Assembly (NCBI RefSeq): GCF_017313335.1
Contig: NZ_JAFLQW010000667.1
Span: 1 to 38,662, forward strand
Length of the DNA stretch: 38,662 nt
Reading direction: 5' to 3'
Source of the DNA: Phormidium pseudopriestleyi FRX01
GTDB taxonomy: Bacteria; Cyanobacteriota; Cyanobacteriia; Cyanobacteriales; Laspinemataceae
Shown here: positions 22,152 to 32,114 of the stretch, piece by piece
Layout of the letters: every line of letters begins with the position of its first letter
Numbering within the stretch: position 1 is the first letter of the stretch
Made by a program: the position numbers and the translations under genes
The notes under the pieces: model-generated
What the model was told of the DNA's origin: nothing
What the model saw: only the letters and a program-made list of their open reading frames with translations
Databases searched by the model: none

Positions 22152-23405
22152 TTGGTAGATATTTACATTCTCGATCTGCTGGCTATTGGCTTATTGCTGC
22201 TCTCGGTAACGGTGTTTTCGGGGTGGATTAAGCGGTTGCCGCTTTCGTATGCCTTGATTTATTTAGCCGTTGGTATTTTTATCGGTCCTTATGGGATAAG
22301 ATTAATTCTGGTGCGCCCCGAGGCGAACTTTTTGGAGCGATTAACTGAATTAGTCGTGATTATTTCGTTGTTTAGTGGCGGACTAAAAATGAATCGTCCG
22401 CTCAAGTTTTGGGCGTGGCAGACGACGGCCCGATTAATTGGATTTTTGATGCCAATTTCTATTGTAGCCCTGGCGGTTGTTGGGCGCTTATTTTTGGGCT
22501 TGGATTGGGGGGCGGCGATTTTACTCGGGGCGATTCTTGCGCCCACAGATCCGGTTTTGGCCTCAGAAGTTCAACTGGCTCATGTTGAGGATAAAGATGA
22601 ACTCCGCTTTGGCTTAACTTCCGAAGGGGGTTTAAATGATGCCTTGGCTTTTCCGTTTGTTTATTTTGGGTTATATGCGTTAAAAGATAGCAATTTCAAT
22701 AACTGGATTTATGAGTGGTTGGTGATTGATTTAATTTGGGCGATCGCCGCTGGTATTGGCATGGGGATTCTCGTCGCCTCGGCCATTATTTGGGTTAAAA
22801 AACAATTGCATCGCGTTCGTCCCGTGGATGAACTCATGCAAGATTTTATTGCATTGAGTACAATTTTAATGGCCTATTCCCTGACTGAAGTGATTAATGG
22901 ATATGGGTTTGTCGCAGTATTTGTCGCTGGCATGACGGTCCGCAGAAGCTACAGCAGTGATGCAGAACGAACCCATTCTCAACTAAGATTAACGGAACGG
23001 GTGGAAAAACTCCTAGAAGTAGGAACTATCTTGTTAATCGGTTCTCTGCTGAGAATAGAACCGAGTTTACGGTTTGCCGGAGATACTTTGATTGTGGCGG
23101 GATTTTTGTTGTTTATTATTCGTCCTCTGGGAACTTGGATTAGTACCATTGGCTCAAACCTTCATGCCTCAAAACGGTTATTAATGGGGTGGTTTGGAAT
23201 TCGGGGCGTGGGTTCGGTCTATTATCTCACTTATGCGATGGGCAAAGGATTAGAAGGAGAAACAGGGGAAAAACTTGCTTGGATTGTGTTTCTGACCCTG
23301 GTGATTTCGGTGATTCTGCATGGAATTAGTGCGACTCCGTTGATGAATTGGTATGAGTCGAATTTGGAGAAAAGAAGGGGAACCCTAAAAGGCGATCGCC
23401 CCTGA
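22152..23405 (+). CDS. NhaP-type Na+/H+ (cation:proton) antiporter, CPA1
   Basis: About 417 residues, nearly all membrane helices. CPA1 motifs include LSGG-like FSGGLKMN, LGAILAPTDPVLASEV and SEGGLNDALAFPFV, the last with the ion-binding Asp. It exchanges Na+ or K+ for protons across the plasma membrane. A TTG at 22152 with AGAGGAG eight bases upstream is the best start; the ATG at 22113 has no such site. There is no fluoride aptamer here, unlike the other antiporter. Its stop overlaps the start of the hydrolase remnant, indicating a former operon. Confidence 0.93.
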   Translation: MVDIYILDLLAIGLLLLSVTVFSGWIKRLPLSYALIYLAVGIFIGPYGIRLILVRPEANFLERLTELVVIISLFSGGLKMNRPLKFWAWQTTARLIGFLMPISIVALAVVGRLFLGLDWGAAILLGAILAPTDPVLASEVQLAHVEDKDELRFGLTSEGGLNDALAFPFVYFGLYALKDSNFNNWIYEWLVIDLIWAIAAGIGMGILVASAIIWVKKQLHRVRPVDELMQDFIALSTILMAYSLTEVINGYGFVAVFVAGMTVRRSYSSDAERTHSQLRLTERVEKLLEVGTILLIGSLLRIEPSLRFAGDTLIVAGFLLFIIRPLGTWISTIGSNLHASKRLLMGWFGIRGVGSVYYLTYAMGKGLEGETGEKLAWIVFLTLVISVILHGISATPLMNWYESNLEKRRGTLKGDRP

Positions 23406-23853
23406 TGATGCAAATCCCCCTCCCTTACCCATTTTCTCCGGGGAGTTTCTATTATAATAAGGGAAACGACCTGATGGGTTTGTGGGAAGGCTACAATGAG
23501 CGAATCACCGGACTTTATTTTATATGCTCAACAGGGGCGGATACCCCTCATCAAATTGCCAAACTTGCCCAGGCTTTAGAGACACCGAACTGCCGGATTA
23601 TTACGCCTAATTTGGGTTGGCTGCGGACCTTTTGGCGGATTGAACCGTTAATTCAAACCGTGGAAACTTTGGTAGCAGAAAACCGGGCTACCTATCCCAC
23701 CACTCCGATGCGAATTATCGGTCATTCAATGGGGGATTAATTGAGTTAGAAGTGCTGCATCCTCACCCGGAATGGCGATCGCCTATTCATTCCTTAGTCT
23801 TGCTGGCTTCGATGGTGGGAGGAGTAGATTTAGCCCGGATTTTAGATCCCTAA
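23405..23853 (+). pseudogene. Frameshifted, truncated alpha/beta hydrolase
   Basis: The frame starts overlapping the antiporter stop and reads an alpha/beta-hydrolase N-terminus up to the nucleophile elbow GHSMG. There it hits a stop. Adding one G to the GGGGG run (around 23731-23736) restores GHSMGGLIELEVLHPHPEW... and SLVLLASMVGGVDLARILDP, ending at a TAA at 23851. The elbow serine is present, but the catalytic acid and histidine are missing because the reading also ends early. A one-base error cannot be excluded for the frameshift, but the truncation would remain. Confidence 0.75.
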
Positions 23854-23928
23854 AAGTTTACGGTAATAACTCGGCAGGTTTTATTTCAATATTTGTTGAA
23901 GCGGGGAAAATCACTCTCAGGGACAATT

Positions 23929-26900
23929 ATGGACATGATTCAGGGTCAATATGAGCCAATTTTAGTCACCCTTTCCTTTATTATTGGGGCAGTTGCTTCT
24001 TACACGGCATTAGATTTAGCCGGACGGGTTAATCCCAACTCTTCGGTACGATCGCGCGTAATCTGGAGTGTGGCGGGTGCGGTGGCGATGGGAACGGGCA
24101 TCTGGTCTATGCATTTTATCGCCATCTTGGCGTTACAGTTACCCGTCCCCACGGCCTACAATATCCCTCTAACGCTGTTGTCTTGGGTGGATGCCATTGT
24201 CGCCTCAGCTTTGGCGATGTTGCTGTACAATCGTCAGCGGTTGAGGGTCCCTCTCCAGGTGGGAGGGGGAATTGTCATGGGATTGGCGATCGCTTCGATG
24301 CATTATCTGGGGATGACGGCAATCCAGGTCCCGGCAAGGGTTCATTACAATCTCTGGGGGGTTACCCTGTCGGTGGCAGTCGCCATTTTTGCCTCCACTG
24401 CTGCATTAGGGTTGGCGTTTCAGGTTCGCGACTCCCTCAGTCCTCATCGTTCATGGGTTAAACTGGGTAGCGCGGGAATTATGGGAGTAGCGATCGCCGG
24501 AATGCACTATACCGGAATGTGGGCCACCTGTTTTGCGGCAATTTCTAACCCAGAAGCCATTCTGATTGAAGGTGCGGACCAATCTTGGTTAGCGATGCAA
24601 ATCGGCCTGGGAACGCTGATTCTGCTGATTGTCACCCTGATTACTTCTTTAGTCGATCGCCGTTACCAATCCCACCTTTTGCGAGAACAGGCCCTCCAGG
24701 AAAGTGAAACTCGGTTCCGAACTCTGGTGGAAAATATGCCCGTTGGGGTATTACTTCTGGATGCAAAAGGCACTATCTTATTGAGTAACCCTCTGGCTAG
24801 TGAACTGCTGGATGTCTCGCAAGCGGAGTTACAGGGGAAAAATGCATTTGAGTTTAACTGGCAAGTTCTCTCCCTGGATGGCACGATTTCGATTCAAGAA
24901 CAGCATCCCCTTCAGATGGCGATCGCCCAGGGGCAAATTGTGCAAAATCAAGTCACGGGAATTTGTCGTTGGGGGAAAAGAGACACAGTATGGTTGCTGC
25001 TGAATATAGACCCCCAACTCGACTCATCCGGCAAAGTTGAACGAGTGGTTTGTACCCTTAGTAATATCAGCGATCGCCAGCAAAGTGAAGATGATATCCG
25101 TCTGCTGTTAGATACCAATCAATCCATTCGTCAGGCAACCGATTTAGAAACTGCATTAGCCTCGGTCTTACGCTCAATTTGTATTACCATTAACTGGGAT
25201 GTAGCCGAGGCTTGGCTTCCCGATGCCAATCACCAAATTCTCACCTATCGGCCCGGTTGGTATTACCCCGAACCCGGTGTGGAAGAATTCTGCCTGCAAC
25301 GGGAACCCCTAACTTATCGATTTGGGGAAGGACTTCCAGGACGAGTGTGGGAGTCTCAGCAACCGGAATGGATTGAAAATTTGACCGAGGAAACTGAACA
25401 GACTGCCGATGCTTTAACCGCGATAAAGCAGGGATTAAAAGCCTATTTTGCGGTACCCATTATCCGAGGCAATGGGATTTTAGCGGTTCTAACCTTCTTT
25501 AAACGCACAGAAAGTCCCCGAGATGAACGGGCGATCGCCTTGGTGGGGGCGGTTGCCACTCAGTTAGGTTCCTACATTGGACAAAAGGTGGCAGAAGTGG
25601 CCCTGAGTGAGAGTGAACGGCGGTTACAACTGGCCTTGGAAGGCAGTGATTTGGGCATCTGGGATTGGCAAATTCCCACGGGAACAACCTATTTTGACCC
25701 GCAATGGAAACGGATGCTGGGGTATGAAGTTCAGGACATTGGCAATCACCATCAAATCTGGGAAGAATTGTTACATCCAGAGGACCGCAAGCCGACCCTG
25801 CGGGCGTTACAAGACCATTTAGCGGGGATTCTCCTAGTGTATGAACGGGAATTACGGATGCGATCCAAGTCTGGGGAGTGGAAATGGATTCTCTCTCGCG
25901 GTAAAGTAGTAGAACGAGACCCATCTGGCATCCCCCTACGCATGAGCGGTATCCACAAAGATATTACGCCCCGAAAAGCTGCGGAAGCTGCCTTAGATGA
26001 GAGTCAGCGTCGGTATCAAACCCTGGCTGAAGCTTCTCCGGTTTGTATTTGTCATACGGATGCCCAGGGAAATTGTCTTTATGTTAACCAGCGTTGGAGT
26101 GAGTTAACGGGACTTTCTTTGGAACAGGCGATCGGCAAAAGTTGGATTGCGAATCTCCATCAAGATGACTTCAAACGGGTGCAATCGGAGTGGTTTTTAG
26201 CTGCTGAAACTCGGGTGCCGTTTAAGTCAGAATATCGGTTGGTGCGTCCTGATGGTACGGTAGTCTGGGCGATCGGGCAGGCGATCGCAGAAATAGGCAA
26301 TGATGGCCTAGTCAAAGGCTATCTTGGCACAATTACCGATATCAGCGAACGCAAACGGGCGGAAATTGCCTTACAACAACAGCTTAAAAGGGAACGCCTG
26401 GTGAGTTCGATTCAGGAACGGATTCGCTCCTCTCTCGACCTGGAAGAAGTCCTAGACACTGCCGTAAACGAAGTTCGGGGATTTTTAGCCACGGACCGAA
26501 TTTTAATTTACCGTTTTAACCCGGATTGGAGTGGGGTGATTGCCGTTGAATCTGTGGGTTCTGACTGGATGTCCGTCAAAGGGATTGAAATCGAAGATCG
26601 CTGTTTCATCGAAACTCACATTCCCCTGTATGCTGAAGGTCGAATTCGGACGATTGATAATATTCATAAGGCTGGACTCTCCGAATGCCATGTAGAGCTC
26701 CTCAGTCAGTTTGCGGTTCAAGCGAATCTGGTGGTTCCTCTGCGACAAGGGGAACAATTATGGGGATTGCTGATTGCTCATCACTGTAGCGGCGAAAGAC
26801 AATGGCATGAATCGGAAATTGAATCTCTGCGTCAGCTTTCGGTGCAATTATCGATCGCAATTCAACAATGTACCCTGTTTGAGCAAGCTAAAACTGAACT

Positions 26901-29415
26901 GCTGGAACGCAAACGGGCTGAAGAGGCCCTCCGCAAAAGTGAGGAACGGTTTAAATTAGCCGTATCCGGGACCAATGATGGGATTTGGGATTGGGATTTA
27001 AAAAATGACCAGATTTATTACTCCCCGGTCTGGATGCAAATTTTAGGGTATAAAGAGGGGGAATTACCCTATCGAGTTAGCACTTGGTTTAACAAGGTTC
27101 ATCCGGACGATTTGTCTGTGGCGATGCAAACCCTGCAAGACCATGTGCAACGGCAAAATCCACTTTACTATTATCATACTCACCGCATGGAACGGAAAGA
27201 TAAGAGTTGGATTTGGGTGGAAGTCAAGGGCAAATGTATCCGGAATGAAGCGGGGGAAGCTTACCGACTCACGGGAACTTTAACGGATATTACGGAACGC
27301 AAAAAAGCGGAAGAAGCGTTACAGGAAAGTGTCCAACGAGAACGCGCACTGTCCCAAGTGATTCAACGAATGCGCGAAACTCTGGATTTGGAAACGATTT
27401 TTTCGGCAACTACCCGGGAATTGCGTCAGGTGCTTAAGTGCGATCGCGTTTTAGTTCACCATTTTCATAACGACTGGCGAGGTGAGGTGGTAGCCGAATC
27501 CACGGGTCCAGAATGGATTTCTTTAATGGATAACATCCAGAATTTACCCGAAACTGCGGACAAACTAAACGGCAACGACTCTAATTTTCTAGGGTACAAG
27601 GAGGTGGCGCTGGCAGATTGCTATATGCAATCTGCCCGAACTGAAGCGTGGAATTTAGGCTTGACTTATTTGGCGGTTGAAGATGTTTACAAGGCGGGAT
27701 TTGATGAATCTTACCTCAATATCCTAGAGCAATTTCAAGCCAAAGCTTATATTATTGTTCCGATTTTTTCCGGGAATAAACTCTGGGGATTATTAGCCAG
27801 CTATCAAAATAGCGGTCCTCGCCACTGGAAGGAAGCGGAAATTAAGGTCGTGGTTCAAATTGGCAATCAGTTGGGAGTGGCCCTCCAGCAAGCGGAGTTA
27901 CTGGAAAAGACCCAGCGACAATCATACGCTCTCCAAAAAGCCGCCCTCGCTGCAGATTCGGCCAACCGTGCGAAAAGTGAGTTTCTTGCCAATATGAGCC
28001 ATGAACTGCGAACTCCCCTGAATGCGATTTTGGGGTTTACGCAAGTCATGGCCCGGGATTCCTCGCTCAACCCTGAAAATTATGAGCATTTAAAAATTAT
28101 TAATCGGGCAGGAGGTCATCTTTTGGCTTTGATTAATGATGTGTTGGAAATGTCCAAAATTGAAGCCGGAAGAACAAGCTTTAATCTGGTTAATTTTGAT
28201 TTGATTAATTTGCTGAAATCTTTAAATGATATGTTTCAGATTAGGGCGGAGTCGAAGCAACTCCAGATTATTTTTGAGGGCTGCGATACCCTTCCTCAGT
28301 TTGTGAAAACTGATGAGAGTAAATTGCGTCAGGTGCTGATTAATATTGTGGGTAATGCCCTCAAATTTACGGCTCAAGGTCACATCATCCTCCGGATTGA
28401 GGTGAAAGATGCCCGGATTGGGGCGAATCCTGGGGAGGGGGATTTTGCAGACCCAAATTCCCCGGATCAATTCTTATATTTTGAAATTGAGGATACGGGT
28501 CCAGGTATTGCCTCGGAGGAGATGGGAAAATTGTTTGAACCCTTTGGACAAACGGAAACAGGACGTAAATCTCAGCAAGGGACGGGCCTGGGTTTACCAA
28601 TTAGTCAAAAATTCGTACAATTGATGGGAGGCGATATTCAGGTCACTAGCACCGTGGGTCAAGGAACGGTATTTGCCTTTGCAGTGGCGATCGCACCGAG
28701 TAGCGAGGCAGAGGTTCAAACTCGCCAAATCAATCGTCGTGCCGTGGCGATCGCCCCCCAAGCTCAGGGGAATGAATTTCGCATCTTAGTCGTAGATGAT
28801 GCCTTTGAAAGTCGTCTGTTGTTAAAGACTATCTTGAAATCCCTGGGATTTCAAGTGCAAGAGGCAGAAAACGGCCAAGAGGCGATCGCGGTTTATCAAA
28901 GTTGGAAACCTCATTTAATTTTAATGGATATGCAAATGCCCGTCATGGATGGTTACGAAGCCACCCGACATATTAAAAGTACCGTTCAGGGTCAAAAAAC
29001 AACCATTGTAGCTTTAACTGCCAGTGCTTTTGAGGAAGAAAGAAAAATGATTTTAAATGCCGGTTGTGATGACTTCATTCGTAAGCCGTTTCAAGAAGGA
29101 TTTTTGCTGGAAACCATTGGCAAATATCTAAATATAGACTATATCTTTGAAGACATCTCCCCAGACCAGGACCGCCCACAACCCGATAATTCTAAACCCC
29201 AGTATTCCCTCTCTCCGGAGGCTTTAAAAGTTATGCCCGAAAGTTGGATTCAACAGCTTTCTAACGCAGCTATGCAATGCAGTGACGATTTGATTTTACA
29301 CTTACTTGAAGAGATTCCCCCGGATCTGGCTCCCTTATCCCAAGCCTTAGCGGAGTTAGCCCATAACTATCAGTTTGATATCATTGAGGAATTGATTCAA
29401 CAGGAGGGCCAATGA
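23929..29415 (+). CDS. MHYT-PAS-GAF hybrid histidine kinase with DXCF cyanobacteriochrome-like GAF
   Basis: 1828 residues. Order: a seven-helix MHYT sensor (residues 1-245; SMHFI, SMHYL, GMHYT), PAS (about 265-375), GAF1 (390-555), PAS2 (560-685), PAS3 (690-815), GAF2 (820-990), PAS4 (1000-1130), GAF3 (1140-1330), HisKA with His1358 (MSHELRTP), HATPase with NALKFT, DTGPGI and GTGLGLPIS, and a REC domain with Asp1667. GAF2 has DRCF (Cys892) and the bilin-anchoring pair Cys920-His921 (SECHVELL), the two cysteine sites of DXCF cyanobacteriochromes. GAF3 has Ser-Tyr in place of Cys-His and likely binds no bilin. GAF1 looks like an ordinary GAF. The start at 23929 has AGGGA upstream; an ATG at 23893 is less likely. 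Confidence 0.93.
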   Translation: MDMIQGQYEPILVTLSFIIGAVASYTALDLAGRVNPNSSVRSRVIWSVAGAVAMGTGIWSMHFIAILALQLPVPTAYNIPLTLLSWVDAIVASALAMLLYNRQRLRVPLQVGGGIVMGLAIASMHYLGMTAIQVPARVHYNLWGVTLSVAVAIFASTAALGLAFQVRDSLSPHRSWVKLGSAGIMGVAIAGMHYTGMWATCFAAISNPEAILIEGADQSWLAMQIGLGTLILLIVTLITSLVDRRYQSHLLREQALQESETRFRTLVENMPVGVLLLDAKGTILLSNPLASELLDVSQAELQGKNAFEFNWQVLSLDGTISIQEQHPLQMAIAQGQIVQNQVTGICRWGKRDTVWLLLNIDPQLDSSGKVERVVCTLSNISDRQQSEDDIRLLLDTNQSIRQATDLETALASVLRSICITINWDVAEAWLPDANHQILTYRPGWYYPEPGVEEFCLQREPLTYRFGEGLPGRVWESQQPEWIENLTEETEQTADALTAIKQGLKAYFAVPIIRGNGILAVLTFFKRTESPRDERAIALVGAVATQLGSYIGQKVAEVALSESERRLQLALEGSDLGIWDWQIPTGTTYFDPQWKRMLGYEVQDIGNHHQIWEELLHPEDRKPTLRALQDHLAGILLVYERELRMRSKSGEWKWILSRGKVVERDPSGIPLRMSGIHKDITPRKAAEAALDESQRRYQTLAEASPVCICHTDAQGNCLYVNQRWSELTGLSLEQAIGKSWIANLHQDDFKRVQSEWFLAAETRVPFKSEYRLVRPDGTVVWAIGQAIAEIGNDGLVKGYLGTITDISERKRAEIALQQQLKRERLVSSIQERIRSSLDLEEVLDTAVNEVRGFLATDRILIYRFNPDWSGVIAVESVGSDWMSVKGIEIEDRCFIETHIPLYAEGRIRTIDNIHKAGLSECHVELLSQFAVQANLVVPLRQGEQLWGLLIAHHCSGERQWHESEIESLRQLSVQLSIAIQQCTLFEQAKTELLERKRAEEALRKSEERFKLAVSGTNDGIWDWDLKNDQIYYSPVWMQILGYKEGELPYRVSTWFNKVHPDDLSVAMQTLQDHVQRQNPLYYYHTHRMERKDKSWIWVEVKGKCIRNEAGEAYRLTGTLTDITERKKAEEALQESVQRERALSQVIQRMRETLDLETIFSATTRELRQVLKCDRVLVHHFHNDWRGEVVAESTGPEWISLMDNIQNLPETADKLNGNDSNFLGYKEVALADCYMQSARTEAWNLGLTYLAVEDVYKAGFDESYLNILEQFQAKAYIIVPIFSGNKLWGLLASYQNSGPRHWKEAEIKVVVQIGNQLGVALQQAELLEKTQRQSYALQKAALAADSANRAKSEFLANMSHELRTPLNAILGFTQVMARDSSLNPENYEHLKIINRAGGHLLALINDVLEMSKIEAGRTSFNLVNFDLINLLKSLNDMFQIRAESKQLQIIFEGCDTLPQFVKTDESKLRQVLINIVGNALKFTAQGHIILRIEVKDARIGANPGEGDFADPNSPDQFLYFEIEDTGPGIASEEMGKLFEPFGQTETGRKSQQGTGLGLPISQKFVQLMGGDIQVTSTVGQGTVFAFAVAIAPSSEAEVQTRQINRRAVAIAPQAQGNEFRILVVDDAFESRLLLKTILKSLGFQVQEAENGQEAIAVYQSWKPHLILMDMQMPVMDGYEATRHIKSTVQGQKTTIVALTASAFEEERKMILNAGCDDFIRKPFQEGFLLETIGKYLNIDYIFEDISPDQDRPQPDNSKPQYSLSPEALKVMPESWIQQLSNAAMQCSDDLILHLLEEIPPDLAPLSQALAELAHNYQFDIIEELIQQEGQ

Positions 29416-31247
29416 ACGCCGAACCTGTTCCAATGCTCCAAAAAGATATTCTAATCGTGGATGATACCCAAGATAATCTCCGCTATTTAGCCACGATTTT
29501 AACCGAGGAAGGATATAAAGTTCGCAAAGCCTTAAACGGGCAAATGGCCCTAAAAGCCTGTCGCATTGTCGTCCCTGACCTGATTTTACTGGATATCATG
29601 ATGCCGGATATGAGCGGGTATCAAGTTTGCGAAATCTTAAAAGAAAATGAGGCCACTCGGGAAGTTCCGGTAATTTTTTTGAGTGCCTTAGATGATGCCT
29701 TTGATAAGGTCAAAGCCTTTAATGTCGGCGGGATTGATTATATTAGTAAACCCTTTCAATTGGAAGAGGTTTTAGCTCGCATTCAAACCCAACTTCAGCG
29801 ACGGGCCGCTGAATTAAAAATTCAGCAACTCAATGCGGAATTGGAAACTCGGGTCCAAGAACGAACGCTCCAGTTAGAACAGTCTAATCAAGAGCTGGTT
29901 CAGGAAATCAAGGAACGTAAGCAACTCCAAAAACGGTTACTCCATTTAGCCCTTCATGACCCCTTGACAAATTTACCCAATCGTGCATTATTTATGGAAC
30001 GATTGGACCAGGCGATCGCCTTCCGAAAAGCCAACCAGAACTATCAGTTTGCAGTCCTCTTTTTAGACTGCGATCGCTTTAAAGTCGTCAACGATTCTCT
30101 GGGTCATCTCGTCGGAGATGAGCTCCTGATTGCCATTGGCAAACGCCTCCAATCCGCCCTCCGACAAGAAGATACCTTAGCCCGATTAGGCGGTGATGAA
30201 TTTGCAATCCTCGTGGAAGAACTCCCCACCCTTGATCGGGCGCAAACCATCGCCGATCGCATCTTAGACTCTTTAACCGAACCATTTCACCTCGACCGCT
30301 ATGAAGTCTTTATTAATGCCAGTATCGGCATTACCCTAGGCAGTTTCTATCACGAAAAACCCGAATATCTCCTCCGGGATGCGGACACTGCCATGTACCG
30401 CGCCAAAGCCCTAGGGAAAGGCCAATATTACATTTTCGACCCGGCGATGCATGATGAGGCATTAAACCGTCTCCAGCTTGAAAACGACTTGCGAAGGGCC
30501 GTAGAACGACAGGAATTTAAAGTCTATTATCAGCCGATTATTTCCCTAACTACGGGCAGAATTTACGGCTTTGAAGCCCTCGTGCGCTGGCAACATCCCA
30601 CCCGGGGATTTATCTCTCCCATCGATTTTATCCCCATCGCCGAAGAAACAGGTTTAATCGCCAATATTGACCTGTGGGTATTACAAGAAACCGTCCGACA
30701 ACTCCAAGCGTGGCAACATCAAAATATCATCAATGACTCGGTGACTTGTAGTGTCAATTTATCAGCGCGGCATTTTCTACGATTTTCGTTTATCCAGCAT
30801 CTGCGGGAACTCCTGGAATCCACCCAAATTAATCCGCAAATGATTAAACTGGAAATTACCGAAAGTGCGATCGCCAATAAAAACCAAGCCACCCTAGACA
30901 TTCTCCACCAAATTCGCGACTGCCAGATTGAATTAAGCATTGATGACTTTGGCACCGGCTATTCTTCCTTAAGTTACCTGGAAGAATTCCCCGTCAATGT
31001 CCTAAAAATTGACCGCTCTTTTATCCAGCGCATCGATGATCCAGAACATCAGTGCGGATTGGTTCCTGGTATTATCGGCATCGCTCACACAATGGGCATG
31101 ATTGCGATCGCCGAAGGGGTGGAAACTCCCATTCAATTAGAAAAACTTCGAGAATTAGGCTGTGATTTTGCCCAAGGATATCTTTTTTCTAAACCCTTAG
31201 ATCCGGACTCAATCGCTGAATTATTAGCCCGTTCTCCCCATTGGTAA
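29412..31247 (+). CDS. REC-GGDEF-EAL response regulator (c-di-GMP turnover)
   Basis: 611 residues. A receiver domain with phospho-acceptor Asp61 (LLDIMMPDMSG), a coiled coil (135-175), a GGDEF domain with intact GGDEF at 260-264 and an RQED inhibitory site at 251-254, and an EAL domain with EAL (388-390), DDFGTGYSSL (511-520), Lys532 and the EGVET motif. All active-site residues appear present in both enzymatic domains, so it may both make and degrade c-di-GMP. The ATG overlaps the kinase stop (ATGA), so the two are translationally coupled and the kinase is the obvious phosphodonor. Confidence 0.94.
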   Translation: MNAEPVPMLQKDILIVDDTQDNLRYLATILTEEGYKVRKALNGQMALKACRIVVPDLILLDIMMPDMSGYQVCEILKENEATREVPVIFLSALDDAFDKVKAFNVGGIDYISKPFQLEEVLARIQTQLQRRAAELKIQQLNAELETRVQERTLQLEQSNQELVQEIKERKQLQKRLLHLALHDPLTNLPNRALFMERLDQAIAFRKANQNYQFAVLFLDCDRFKVVNDSLGHLVGDELLIAIGKRLQSALRQEDTLARLGGDEFAILVEELPTLDRAQTIADRILDSLTEPFHLDRYEVFINASIGITLGSFYHEKPEYLLRDADTAMYRAKALGKGQYYIFDPAMHDEALNRLQLENDLRRAVERQEFKVYYQPIISLTTGRIYGFEALVRWQHPTRGFISPIDFIPIAEETGLIANIDLWVLQETVRQLQAWQHQNIINDSVTCSVNLSARHFLRFSFIQHLRELLESTQINPQMIKLEITESAIANKNQATLDILHQIRDCQIELSIDDFGTGYSSLSYLEEFPVNVLKIDRSFIQRIDDPEHQCGLVPGIIGIAHTMGMIAIAEGVETPIQLEKLRELGCDFAQGYLFSKPLDPDSIAELLARSPHW

Positions 31248-31274
31248 ACCTAGTCCGGGGCACAGTTTTAGAGT

Positions 31275-31339
31275 CCAGAAACCTGGGTTTTGGCCCATTC
31301 TGGGTTGCTGATGGCGACAGATGTTCTCCAGAAACCCGG
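31275..31339. repeat. Dispersed CCAGAAACC-type repeat
   Basis: The motif CCAGAAACC(T/C)GG occurs twice here (31275-31287 and 31328-31339), with a related AAAGAAACCCGGTT near 38151-38164. This type of short repeat is common between cyanobacterial genes. No gene is present in the 150-bp gap. Confidence 0.4.
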
Positions 31340-31399
31340 TAGATCTTCTCCATACTCTGTACCCTAGATTCGGATACCCGACGACTGCCTGGGTCACCC

Positions 31400-31942
31400 T
31401 TAAATCTGCTGTAATTGCTTCAATAAGCGGCTCACTTGAGCATTGGGTTCTAAAAATGAAAACAGATGCTTAAACCGTAACTTACCCTCGATATCCAGTA
31501 GATACTGTGCAGGTAACGGTGCACCCAAGGCTTGTCCCGTCCCATAAGCCCGAAAAACTAAACAACTCGGGTCGCACAACACCGGCATTTTTAATCCCAA
31601 ATCTCGGATAACGATTTGAGTTTGACGTTGATCGGTACTGGTGATTAATAACACTTCCGCACCTGCTTCTACAAATTGCTCATAAGCCGTATTCATGGCT
31701 TTAATGTGAGGAAAACAGAAGGGACAATATTGTTTTTCCGTAAAAATGCGAGTAAAATAGAGAATGACAGGTTGTTTTTCTCGGTATTCAGAAAGGCGGA
31801 TAGAACCCTCACCATTGACATGAGGAAGTTGAAAGTCAGGTGGGCAAACTTCCGGGTAGAGTTTATTGAGGGCAGGAACCGGCAGAAAATTTTGGAAAAA
31901 GCGTTGATTGAGTAATCCTCTAAAATCCGTAGATGTCAACAT
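31400..31942 (-). CDS. Peroxiredoxin-like (AhpC/TSA-family) protein
   Basis: 180 residues with a thioredoxin fold: VCPPDFQLP near residue 33, SIRLSEY, then the active-site region TRIFTEKQYCPFC with Cys73 and Cys76, and late features GAPLPAQYLLDIEGKLRFKH. The usual peroxiredoxin P-x3-T-x2-C is replaced, and the CPFC pair resembles thioredoxins, so it may be a thiol oxidoreductase rather than a peroxidase. It lies 172 bases downstream of the 2-Cys peroxiredoxin in the same direction and may share its oxidative-stress role. Confidence 0.85.
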   Translation of the reverse strand: MLTSTDFRGLLNQRFFQNFLPVPALNKLYPEVCPPDFQLPHVNGEGSIRLSEYREKQPVILYFTRIFTEKQYCPFCFPHIKAMNTAYEQFVEAGAEVLLITSTDQRQTQIVIRDLGLKMPVLCDPSCLVFRAYGTGQALGAPLPAQYLLDIEGKLRFKHLFSFLEPNAQVSRLLKQLQQI

Positions 31943-32114
31943 GGTTTAAACCTCTTGATCCAATTCATTAAAGAAAATCATGCCTAAATTTTAAACCCAA
32001 CTCAATCCCTGCTGAAGTAGCTTGGGGAAAGAGTTGGGTTTCAAAGGGTGGAAAGGCGATCGCCGATCAAGTTTCCATCGCGATCGCCTCTTATGCCAAT
32101 CCCACAAATCGGAA

